Source of the DNA: Phycisphaeraceae bacterium
Lineage (GTDB): Bacteria; Planctomycetota; Phycisphaerae; Phycisphaerales; UBA1924
Direction: 5' to 3'
Length of the DNA: 64,000 nucleotides
Assembly: GCA_019636515.1 (NCBI GenBank)
Contig: JAHBXI010000003.1
Location: forward strand, 434,001-498,000
The notes beneath the pieces were generated by a model. The model did no database searches, was not told the origin of the DNA, and worked only from the letters and a program-made list of their open reading frames with translations. Made by a program: the position numbers and the translations under genes. Of the stretch, positions 17,821-25,625 are shown piece by piece; position 1 is the stretch's first letter, and every line of letters begins with the position of its first letter.

Positions 17821-20199
17821 TCAGAACAGCCCCGGTTCATCCACGCGTATCAGTTTGCCGTTGACGAGCCGCATCTTGGGCTTTGGCCCCGGGGCCGGGG
17901 AGGGCCTCGCCGGCGCGGGTGTTTTCTTGGCGGGCCGGGTCGCGGGCTTGATCACGGACTTGATCACGGGCCCGGGCTCGCGCCTGGTCGCGGGCTTGAT
18001 CACGGGCTTGGCCGCTGCATTGACGGACGATTTGGAGGCGGGCGGGGATTTCATCGTTGCCAACGTGCCGTCCCTGTTGTCGGAGCGGCCGGGGCGGGCC
18101 GCCTCCTCGTCCCCGCGCCTCGCCGACACGCTCAACGCGGCCTCCTCGGCCTTTGAAAATGCCAGCGGGGGCGTGTCATCGTCGTTCGCGGGTGCTGTCC
18201 GAGAGCGCGAGCGAGCGGAAGCCGGAGGGATGCCGCGGGTCTCCGTGGCGGCGGGTCCCGACGGAGCGGCCGGGGGCATGCCATCGGGCAACAGCACGAT
18301 GACCCCCTCCTGGTCGGCCGGGTCTTCCTTCACCGCGCGCCCGTCCTGATCGAGTTGCAGGTCGGCGACGGCGGTTTTGACCTTGGCCAGTTCGAGCAAG
18401 GCGGAGTGGACCCTCGCCGCGTCAACCCCGGTGATGGCGTTGGCCGCCTTGGCGATCTCCCCGATGTATTTCTGGAAGATGTCGCGGCGTTCGCCCTCGC
18501 GCCGCATCCGGGCCCGCTTGCGCAGGTAGGTCCCGAGTTTGCGTCCGCACTCCATCAGCGCGAGTTTCATTTCCTTGCGGATCTCGTCGTAGTCGGCGAT
18601 GGCCTCCTTGCTTTCGCTGGTGAACGGCACCCACACGCTGGCCATGTGGATCATGATCACCAGCGGACCCACGGGCGCCCCGCCTCGCGGCTGCTGCAGG
18701 TCGTAGTTCCGCCAGTTGGTATCGGTCACCGCCTTGAACGACGAGCACGCCGACTGCTGGAACAACAGCGGCACCCGGTTGGCAAACCGGATCACACGGC
18801 ACGAGTCGTCGGCGGGCAGTTCGCCACCGAAGGCGATCGCCGCCTCGACCTGGAACGGCCGCCCGCGGTAGATCGCCGCCTCCCGCGAACTGGCCGCGTA
18901 AAACTCGGCCCGCACGCCCTTGAGAAGCCCCGCCAGCAGTTGCCGCACCCCGATCGGGGCCAGGCAGTCCGTGGGCGGGGGCGGCAGGCGAGCCTCCTGG
19001 AACTCCTTGAAGAGCCGCTCGATCCGGGGCGGGTCCACGTCCGAGATCCGCGTCCGGCTCGTGACGCCGATCTTCTCGCAGAACCCCGACGCGGTGGCCG
19101 GGGAGATCCGGCTGAACTGGTCCTGGAGGAACTTGTACAGCGTTCCCCCCCTTTCCGACGCCTCGTAGTCCTTGGCCATCTGGAGCAGGATGCCCAGTTC
19201 GATCCCCTTGGGGTGCGGCTGGATCTCCCGCGTCTCGGGCGGCAGGTCCGTCACGCCGCGAGGAAAGAGCGTGACGCCGCCGGTCTCGGTCGTCACCGCG
19301 GGAAGGCTCGGGGTCGGCGTCCGCGCCGCCGCGCGGCCCGCCGCTGTCGTTCGCGACGGGAGAAGGTCCTCTTCCTCCGCCGCGCTCTCACGCGAGGGAG
19401 GGATGAACACGAACCGCGCGTGCGGGTTGGCGATCGCGGTCAATTCCAGGAACTCATCGACCGACCCGCGGCCGCGCTGGTAGCGCCCTTCGAGTTCGAT
19501 GCTCACGCTGGTTCCCGTCGGGAACGAATCCTCGCCAAGCAGCACGCCGGAATGAGAGAGTTCCCTGGTGCCCGCCGAGAGATCCCGGATCCGACGCGGG
19601 GGGAAGTCGTCCGTCTCGGTGTCCTCCGTCACCTCGGCGCGGTTGGTCTTGGTGTTCATCGCCAGTTCGATGTGGTGCGCCGGAGAACGCGACCCGGGCT
19701 TGGTATGGATCACCATCGGCTTCCCGGTCGTGATCAGGCCGTACATCCCCGCCGCCGAGATGCCGATCCCCTGCTGGCCGCGTGACATCTTCAGGCGATG
19801 GAACTTGGACCCGTACAGCAGGCGGCCGAAGATGTTCTCGACCTGGCGACGGACGATCCCCGGTCCGTTGTCCACGATCGTGACCCGGTACCTTGAACTC
19901 TTCGCCCCCGCCGGACGGTCGGGCTGCAGGTCCTCGATCGCCACCACGATGTCCGGCAATATCCCCGCTTCCTCGCACGCGTCCAGCGAGTTGTCCACCG
20001 CTTCCTTCACGGTGGTCAGCAGGGCCTTGCGGGGGTTGTCAAACCCAAGCAGGTGACGATTCTTGGCGAAGAACTCGGAGACGGAGATATCGCGCTGGCG
20101 AGCCGCCATCGACTCGGCGGTGGCGCGGGGGGAACGGCCGGGCGGTGATTTTCTGCTCTTTTCGGTCACGGGAACGTCGATCGAGGTAGCCTGGGTCAT
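17821..20199 (-). CDS. top6B: DNA topoisomerase VI subunit B
   Basis: ATPase subunit of a type IIB topoisomerase, 792 residues. The GHKL ATP site is clear: KEAVDNSLDACEEAG (N box), VDNGPGI, and the lid segment FGRLLYGSKFHRLKMSRGQQGIGISAAGMYG, which is highly diagnostic for Top6B. A transducer domain follows (VPLLFQQSACSSFKAVTDTNWRNY). Residues from about 680 are an Ala/Pro/Lys-rich tail with repeated VIKPATR-type units ending MRLVNGKLIRVDEPGLF; family members are usually shorter. GGGAGG before ATG 20199 fixes the start. No subunit A gene is present: the gene to the left is convergent and that to the right is divergent. Topoisomerase VI is archaeal and plant but sporadic in bacteria. Confidence 0.95.
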   Translation of the reverse strand: MTQATSIDVPVTEKSRKSPPGRSPRATAESMAARQRDISVSEFFAKNRHLLGFDNPRKALLTTVKEAVDNSLDACEEAGILPDIVVAIEDLQPDRPAGAKSSRYRVTIVDNGPGIVRRQVENIFGRLLYGSKFHRLKMSRGQQGIGISAAGMYGLITTGKPMVIHTKPGSRSPAHHIELAMNTKTNRAEVTEDTETDDFPPRRIRDLSAGTRELSHSGVLLGEDSFPTGTSVSIELEGRYQRGRGSVDEFLELTAIANPHARFVFIPPSRESAAEEEDLLPSRTTAAGRAAARTPTPSLPAVTTETGGVTLFPRGVTDLPPETREIQPHPKGIELGILLQMAKDYEASERGGTLYKFLQDQFSRISPATASGFCEKIGVTSRTRISDVDPPRIERLFKEFQEARLPPPPTDCLAPIGVRQLLAGLLKGVRAEFYAASSREAAIYRGRPFQVEAAIAFGGELPADDSCRVIRFANRVPLLFQQSACSSFKAVTDTNWRNYDLQQPRGGAPVGPLVIMIHMASVWVPFTSESKEAIADYDEIRKEMKLALMECGRKLGTYLRKRARMRREGERRDIFQKYIGEIAKAANAITGVDAARVHSALLELAKVKTAVADLQLDQDGRAVKEDPADQEGVIVLLPDGMPPAAPSGPAATETRGIPPASARSRSRTAPANDDDTPPLAFSKAEEAALSVSARRGDEEAARPGRSDNRDGTLATMKSPPASKSSVNAAAKPVIKPATRREPGPVIKSVIKPATRPAKKTPAPARPSPAPGPKPKMRLVNGKLIRVDEPGLF

Positions 20200-20376
20200 G
20201 TCGCCCTCCCTGGCGGACGCGGATCGCGGCAAGTGTACCGTGCCGGCTGCTCCGCCGGTCGTGGTCCATCCCACGCGAAGCGACTCGGGCCGTGTACCAT
20301 TTCCCGACGCGCGCCCGGCGCGTTTGCGTTTCGCCACGGGTGCGGCGATCCACGCCTCCACGGAGTAGCAACGACC

Positions 20377-22464
20377 ATGTCCACACGAGCCCCGTGGATC
20401 CACGACCTGGCATCCACCCCGGTACTTCTCATCTACTGCGAAGGCCGTCCCCTGGGCGGTGCCGAGCCGTTTGCCGCCCTTCCGCACACCCACGTGGTCT
20501 CCGGAGGTCCCGAGGCTCTCGAACAAGCAAGGCGGCGTGCCGGGGCGCACGTCCCGCTTCTGTGCTCGTCGTCGGGTGTCCGCGTGGTGCTGGATGGCGG
20601 GCGGACGGTCGATCTCGCCGGCCCGAACTCCACCGAGACGTTCATGCGCACGCTCCTGCAGCAGCGCCGCCGCTGGCTCGACCGGAGAGACCTTACCCCG
20701 ATCGTCGGGCACTCGGTGCTTTCCGACCAGCGAACCGTGGCGCTGGTCGATCCGAAGGGATCGGTGGCCTGGCTCTGCCTTCCACGCATCGACTCGGCCG
20801 CGGTCTTTGCCTCGCTGCTGGCGGATGAATCCCGCGGGGTCTTCTCGGTCACGCCGGCCTCCGGCGACGTTCCATCCCCGGTCCAGAACTACGTCGAGGA
20901 CTCGTTCGTTCTGCGCACGCAGTGGGGCGGCCTGTCGGTGACGGACTACCTCGATTGCTCGGGCGGGCGCCCCTACCAGCGGTCGGGTCGATCCGAACTC
21001 ATCCGTGTGCTCGAAGGGCCGGGCGTATTCCGCGTCGTCTTTCGTCCGCGGCTGGACTTCGGACGCTCGCAGACCGCCCTGCTCCCCAGTGCCGACGGCC
21101 TGGAGATCGACGGGTGGGTCGATCCCGCCGTCCTGTACTCACCCGGGGTCTCGTGGACCATCGAACAGGACGGCCGCCACCAGACCGCCACCGCCCTGAT
21201 CGACGCCTCACAGGGGCCGGTCTCGCTCGAACTGCGCTACGGCACCGCCAGCACCGCCGCGCCCATCGTCCCCGAACCCCAGCGCCGTGAACAGACCATC
21301 CGCTTCTGGAGCGGGTGGGCCAGGACGCTCGCCCTCCCCGGCATCGCCGACGACCTGGTCAAGCGATCCGCTCTGGTCATCAAGGCCCTCTGCCACGCCC
21401 CGACCGGCGCCATCGCCGCCGCGGGCACGACCAGTTTGCCCGAACACCTCGGCGGCGTACGAAACTGGGACTACCGATTCTGCTGGATCCGCGACGCCTG
21501 CATGGCGGCCTCCTCCCTCACGCGACTGGGAAACACCGGCGTCGCCATGAAACTCCTCGACTGGCTGATGACGCTCGTCGAACACTCCGAAGCCCCCGAT
21601 CGTCTCCGCCCGGTCTACACCGTCACCGGCAGCCACCTCCCGCCCGAGGCCGAGATCAGCGAACTGATCGGCTATGGCGGCAGTCGTCCCGTCCGCATCG
21701 GCAATGCCGCCTCCACCCAGGTGCAACTCGACGTCTTTGGCCCCATCGTCGACCTGGTCGCCCGCGTCGCCGAGTGCGGCGCGCCCATTACCCCCGAGCA
21801 CTGGAGGCTGGTGGAGGCCATGGTCAACGCCGTCGCCTCCCGATGGATGGAGCCCGACCACGGCATCTGGGAGATCCGCGGACCCAAACGCCATCACACC
21901 CACACCAAGGCCATGTGCTGGCTCGCCGTCGATCGAGGACTGGTCGTCGCCCAGAGAGCCATGGGATACAAGCGTCCGGCCTGGCAAGAACTCAGGGACC
22001 GCATCGCCGCCGACCTGTTCGCCAACGGGCTACTCCCCGGCTCTCGGGCGATGGTCGGGGCCTACGAAGTTCACTCCCCGGACGCGTCCACGCTCTACGC
22101 CGCCCTTTCTGGAATCCTGTCCGGCACCCCCGACGTGCTCTCCCAGACCATTGACTACGTCCACGACGGGCTCAGGCGGGGGCCGGTGGTTGATCGCTAC
22201 CGCTACGACGATGGGCTCCCAGGCAGGGAGGGAGGATGGGCGATCTGCTCTTTCTGGCTGGTGGAGGCCCTCTGCCTCGCGGGCCGGCACGACCAGGCCA
22301 CGGCCCTCTTCGATCAGACCTGCACGCTGGCGGGTCCGACCGGCCTCATGAGCGAGGAGTTTGAGCCCGACGAGGGAATCTGGCTCGGCAATTTTCCCCA
22401 GGCGTACTCCCACCTCGGGTTGATCGACGCGGCGACCAGGCTTGCGAACGTAAAGCGAACATAG
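20377..22464 (+). CDS. GH15 glucoamylase/trehalase-like enzyme with degenerate phosphatase-like N-terminus
   Basis: A 695-residue protein. From about residue 95 it is a glycoside hydrolase family 15 enzyme: IVGHSVLSDQRTVALVDPKGSVAWLCLPRID, then the hallmark RNWDYRFCWIRDA, the first catalytic glutamate in HGIWEIRG (E499) and the second in LMSEEFEPDEGIWLGNFPQA (E660 or E661). Such enzymes hydrolyse trehalose or alpha-glucans. No signal peptide is seen, so it acts in the cytoplasm. Residues 10-75 (TPVLLIYCEGRPLG, VVSGGP, LLCSSSGVRVVLDGG) line up in order with the N-terminal half of OtsB-type trehalose phosphatases, but the DxDGT motif is lost. This part is probably a non-catalytic remnant. Confidence 0.9.
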   Translation: MSTRAPWIHDLASTPVLLIYCEGRPLGGAEPFAALPHTHVVSGGPEALEQARRRAGAHVPLLCSSSGVRVVLDGGRTVDLAGPNSTETFMRTLLQQRRRWLDRRDLTPIVGHSVLSDQRTVALVDPKGSVAWLCLPRIDSAAVFASLLADESRGVFSVTPASGDVPSPVQNYVEDSFVLRTQWGGLSVTDYLDCSGGRPYQRSGRSELIRVLEGPGVFRVVFRPRLDFGRSQTALLPSADGLEIDGWVDPAVLYSPGVSWTIEQDGRHQTATALIDASQGPVSLELRYGTASTAAPIVPEPQRREQTIRFWSGWARTLALPGIADDLVKRSALVIKALCHAPTGAIAAAGTTSLPEHLGGVRNWDYRFCWIRDACMAASSLTRLGNTGVAMKLLDWLMTLVEHSEAPDRLRPVYTVTGSHLPPEAEISELIGYGGSRPVRIGNAASTQVQLDVFGPIVDLVARVAECGAPITPEHWRLVEAMVNAVASRWMEPDHGIWEIRGPKRHHTHTKAMCWLAVDRGLVVAQRAMGYKRPAWQELRDRIAADLFANGLLPGSRAMVGAYEVHSPDASTLYAALSGILSGTPDVLSQTIDYVHDGLRRGPVVDRYRYDDGLPGREGGWAICSFWLVEALCLAGRHDQATALFDQTCTLAGPTGLMSEEFEPDEGIWLGNFPQAYSHLGLIDAATRLANVKRT

Positions 22465-22647
22465 ACCGCCGTGCCCCCGCGTGAAGTTCACGTGAAACCG
22501 CATCCGCAGGGGTGTGGATCAACCGGGCGCCCGATATACTTCGCCCGCCCCGATTGGTCATTGTTTCCACCCGCGCCGGTTACTGTCCGTCGCGGGAAAC
22601 CTGAGAGAGTCTGGGGCGGAGTTGTGTTCCTTATAGGAGGATCCACG

Positions 22648-23298
22648 ATGAAGTTGTTCTGTGTGTCCGCCGCGATCATCGCGGCCGCCGGTAGTGCCTC
22701 GGCCGCGATCCTGGTTTCCTGGGATTCGACCGGGATGGCCGGCAACGAGGCTTCCATGCCCGTCAGTTTCGCGGTCCCCGGCATCTCGTCGGCGACCATC
22801 ACCCGCGGCCCGGGCCTGAACGCCAACGCCGGCGCCAACTCGTTCAACAGCAGCGGGTGGCAGTTTGGCGATGCCACCGACTACGTTGAACTGTCCTTCA
22901 CGATCGACCCCGGCTACTCGGTGAACCTCACGGGCTTCCAGAGCGCTTCGCAGGCCTCGGCCACCGGCCCGCGCTTCATGGGCTTCTACACGAGCACCGA
23001 CGGCTTTGCCTCCCCGATCTTCACGACCGACCAGCCCTCGGCCGCGAACCTCAACATCAACGAGAGCCTCTCGCTCTCCGGCCTGACCGGCTCGGTCTCC
23101 TTCCGCTTCCGTCCCACGGCGAACATTGCCCCCAACGGCGGCACGATCAGCGCCAACGGCACCTGGCGGATCTGGGACTTCAACGCCGGCAGCGGCAACT
23201 TCATCGACACCAACTTCCAGGGCGAGATCATCCCCGCCCCGGCGTCGATCGCCCTTGTCGGCCTCGCGGGTCTTGTCGTCGGCCGTCGCCGTCGCTGA
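22648..23298 (+). CDS. PEP-CTERM-like sorting-signal protein
   Basis: Exported protein of 216 residues with a signal peptide (KLFCVSAAIIAAAGSASA) and a C-terminal sorting tail made of IPAPAS, a hydrophobic stretch and GRRRR. This arrangement is the planctomycete version of PEP-CTERM/VPxxP tails, which are thought to be handled by an exosortase. The middle is a beta-rich, Ser/Thr/Asn-rich domain without cysteines, typical of surface or matrix proteins. A perfect AGGAGG at 22635-22640 fixes the start. A strong terminator follows 62 bases after the stop. The function of the mature protein is unknown. Confidence 0.85.
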   Translation: MKLFCVSAAIIAAAGSASAAILVSWDSTGMAGNEASMPVSFAVPGISSATITRGPGLNANAGANSFNSSGWQFGDATDYVELSFTIDPGYSVNLTGFQSASQASATGPRFMGFYTSTDGFASPIFTTDQPSAANLNINESLSLSGLTGSVSFRFRPTANIAPNGGTISANGTWRIWDFNAGSGNFIDTNFQGEIIPAPASIALVGLAGLVVGRRRR

Positions 23299-23360
23299 GT
23301 CTCCGGCTCGAATCGCTTCCGCGGCCCGTTCGGCGCGGCCATCACTCCTGACCTGACCCA

Positions 23361-23397
23361 AACGGCGGGATGCTTGTCGCATCCCGCCGTTCATTTT
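23361..23397 (+). terminator. Rho-independent terminator
   Basis: A 13-base-pair perfect stem (aacggcgggatgc with gcatcccgccgtt) and a five-base loop are followed by catttttg. It ends the sorting-signal gene at 22648-23298. Confidence 0.92.
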
Positions 23398-23433
23398 TGA
23401 TGACCAGAGATCTTGGAGGCCGGCATTCCATGG

Positions 23434-23460
23434 AAAAACGGCCGCCCTGCAGGGCGGCCG
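23434..23460 (-). terminator. Rho-independent terminator, leftward
   Basis: On the minus strand the palindrome cggccgccctgcagggcggccg (23439-23460) runs directly into a T-run. It terminates the leftward gene at 23521-24183. Together with the rightward terminator just before it, the convergent pair is cleanly insulated. Confidence 0.88.
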
Positions 23461-23520
23461 CGGATCGTGATTGGTGACTCGATCGGGAGGTCATCTCCCG
23501 CGGGCACGACCAGAGCGTGT

Positions 23521-24183
23521 TTACCGCCGACGACGAGCCAGCAGCAGACCGCCGATGCCTGCCAGGCCCGCCGCGCCCGGCGCGGGAATCGCCGTCCGGA
23601 AGATCAGCATCTCACCCGCACCGCTCCCGCCTTCGAGCGGGTTGTCATCGCCGGGGGTGTTGTACCACATCCAGCGGGCGTCGCCGTCGATCCCGGGCAC
23701 CGTGCCCCAGGGCGAGATGCCGTTGGCGCCGCCGACGTACGGGGTTTCCCACAAGTTGTTCGCCGTTGCGAAGGCCACGTACGTCCCGACATCCGAAGCG
23801 TCCGGGTGGGGATCGCCGTCACCGCGGTTGACCCACGTGGGATAGACCTCCCAGCGGGGGTCGCCCGAGTGCAGCGGATCGCCGTCAACCCAGATGTTCG
23901 CCAGCACGCCCTGCGCGACCGCGTCGTCCGACCACGCCGCGATATACAGATACTCACCGGCGTTGAACGAGTACACCTCCGGGAGCGACCAGTTGTAGGT
24001 CCCGGGGCTGCCGCCCGCGCCCAGTTCGTTGCCGCCGTGGTACATGAACGTGGATCCCGACGACGAGTACAGGGCGTAGTGGTTGTCCGCGGTCACGACC
24101 GCATCAACCATCGCCGCCTGGGCCGTTCCGACCGTCATCCCGGCCGCGATCGTCATCATCAGGACTGCCGTAGTCTTCTTCAT
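23521..24183 (-). CDS. PEP-CTERM-like sorting-signal protein
   Basis: Exported protein of 220 residues: signal peptide (KKTTAVLMMTIAAGMTVGTAQA), an Asp/Gly/Trp/Tyr-rich domain and a C-terminal tail of IPAPGA, a hydrophobic stretch and ARRRR. The tail matches the gene converging on it, so both are probably processed by the same sorting machinery. The two middle domains are not alike. AAGGAG stands 9 bases before the ATG. No catalytic motif is visible. It may be an extracellular matrix or surface protein; this is inference from the sorting tail only. Confidence 0.85.
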   Translation of the reverse strand: MKKTTAVLMMTIAAGMTVGTAQAAMVDAVVTADNHYALYSSSGSTFMYHGGNELGAGGSPGTYNWSLPEVYSFNAGEYLYIAAWSDDAVAQGVLANIWVDGDPLHSGDPRWEVYPTWVNRGDGDPHPDASDVGTYVAFATANNLWETPYVGGANGISPWGTVPGIDGDARWMWYNTPGDDNPLEGGSGAGEMLIFRTAIPAPGAAGLAGIGGLLLARRRR

Positions 24184-24508
24184 CTCGCGATCTCCTTCTG
24201 GTGCTTATTCGTGAACCCGAATCAGGGGGCTTCCCTGCCCCGACGCCACGAAGGTGCCATCGAAACCCCGGCCGTACCCCTCCTCGCGGCCAAGAGCCGG
24301 GTTGTCGGACGCTCCAAAGTCGATGAGCGACGGATGTTCTGGTTTGTCGTGCGGGTTATGCGCCCTGAACCCCGGGAACGCCCCCACGATGGGCCGAGGG
24401 CCTACGCTTGCGGCCCGCGGACCGAGCCCGGCGGCAGGCTTTCGGACGTTCAATGGTCCCGCCCGTCGGTGTTCGTTCGGCGTTCGCGGCATCGCGAAGG
24501 AAAACGAC
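24184..24508. other. Divergent intergenic region, possible small ORF
   Basis: A 325-base stretch between the leftward sorting-signal gene and ndk must hold both promoters, but I see no convincing -35/-10 pair. On the minus strand a frame ending in TAA at 24205 reads like protein over its last 59 codons (from GTG near 24383). It includes HNPHDKPEHPSLIDFGASDN and stops 21 bases before the sorting-signal gene's start. It has no good ribosome site and no recognised family, so I do not call it a gene. Confidence 0.3.
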
Positions 24509-24979
24509 ATGGAAACCACGCTCATCATCCTCAAGCCCGATGCGGTCCAGCGCGGCCTGTGCGGGAGGGTCATCTCGCGCTTCGAGGACAAGGGCCTTCA
24601 GGTCGTCGGCATGAAACTCATGCGCATCAGCGATCAGTTGGCCGCCACCCACTACGAAGCCCACAAGTCCAAGCCGTTCTACCCAGGCCTGGTTCGCTTC
24701 ATGACCAGTTCACCCGTCGTCGTCATGGCCGTCCGCGGCATCGGCGCCATCACCATCGCGCGGAACCTCATGGGCGCGACCTTCGGCAGCAAGGCCGCGC
24801 CGGGGACGATCCGCGGAGACTTCGGAGTCTCCAACAGTTTCAACCTCATCCACGGCTCCGACAGCCCCGAGGCCGCCGAGCGGGAACTCAAACTCTTCTT
24901 CGCCCCCGGCGAAGTGCTCGATTGGACGCGAGCCGGCGATGCCTGGGTCTACGACGCGACCGGCGGAACGCCCGAGTAA
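24509..24979 (+). CDS. ndk: Nucleoside diphosphate kinase
   Basis: Transfers the gamma-phosphate from ATP to other nucleoside diphosphates through a phosphohistidine. The 156-residue protein has the family N-terminus TLIILKPDAVQRG and the active-site block NLIHGSDSPEAAERE, with the catalytic histidine at H115. Length is slightly above the usual 140-150 because of a short C-terminal extension (DWTRAGDAWVYDATGGTPE). A GAAGGA ribosome site lies before ATG 24509. The AhpD-like gene follows after 31 bases on the same strand, so the two may be co-transcribed. Confidence 0.97.
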   Translation: METTLIILKPDAVQRGLCGRVISRFEDKGLQVVGMKLMRISDQLAATHYEAHKSKPFYPGLVRFMTSSPVVVMAVRGIGAITIARNLMGATFGSKAAPGTIRGDFGVSNSFNLIHGSDSPEAAERELKLFFAPGEVLDWTRAGDAWVYDATGGTPE

Positions 24980-25010
24980 GTCGCGCACCGATTCCCACGG
25001 GATATCCGCC

Positions 25011-25415
25011 ATGGCACGGTACGAGGAATTCCATGCTTACCGCACGCGCCTGAACGCCCGAATCCTCGGTGACGAGACCGAACGCGCCGCGGCCGGAGCG
25101 GGGCGTCCCGACGGGTCGGTCGCGCCGGGCGGATCGCTGGTCACCAGGCGGTTCTTCTCGCTCGACCACCAGACCTACCAGGATGGGGCGCTCCCGGTTC
25201 GTACGAAAGAACTCCTGGGCCTGGTCGCGTCGGCGGTCCTGCGGTGCGACGACTGCATCGCGTACCACGTCGATCAATGCGTCGCGGCGGGGCTTTCCGA
25301 CGAGGAGATCTGGGAAGCCATTGACGTGGCCCTTGTCGTCGGCGGCTCCATCGTCATTCCCCACCTCCGGCGCGGCATCGAATTCCTGGACCAGGCCCGG
25401 GCGGCGCGTCGGTAG
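25011..25415 (+). CDS. Carboxymuconolactone decarboxylase/AhpD family protein
   Basis: Small all-helical protein of 134 residues in the CMD/AhpD family. It contains the redox motif CDDCIAYHVDQC (CxxCxxxH), typical of the alkylhydroperoxidase-like branch rather than of true carboxymuconolactone decarboxylases, followed by AGLSDEEIWEAIDVALVVGG. It may reduce peroxides or serve as a thiol partner; the physiological substrate is unknown. It lies 31 bases after ndk on the same strand and probably shares its transcript. Confidence 0.88.
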   Translation: MARYEEFHAYRTRLNARILGDETERAAAGAGRPDGSVAPGGSLVTRRFFSLDHQTYQDGALPVRTKELLGLVASAVLRCDDCIAYHVDQCVAAGLSDEEIWEAIDVALVVGGSIVIPHLRRGIEFLDQARAARR

Positions 25416-25526
25416 GAGGGGGTCCCTTTTCCCAATGGCTTACGCTCACGCGGATCCTTCCGTCGGTGGGTGCCGTGGGGGTAGCCGCCGTGGAGTGGGT
25501 GGAAGTCTCCACCCCGCGGCAGCCTG

Positions 25527-25562
25527 CCTCATGCCCGGCCTCATGCCCGGCCTCATGCCCTG
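25527..25562. repeat. Three tandem 12-base repeats
   Basis: The unit cctcatgcccgg occurs three times in a row (the last copy with a mismatch) in the 210-base gap before the nucleotidyltransferase gene. No function is evident; it may be a slippage product. Confidence 0.8.
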
Positions 25563-25625
25563 TTCCGCGCGGCCGCCTGGCGCTCACGCCGCGTACCGTG
25601 ATGACCGACGCCGACACGAGACCAG

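Noticed and set aside
25527..25562. CRISPR-like direct repeats
   Set aside because: The 12-base units are contiguous without spacers, so this is a simple tandem repeat.
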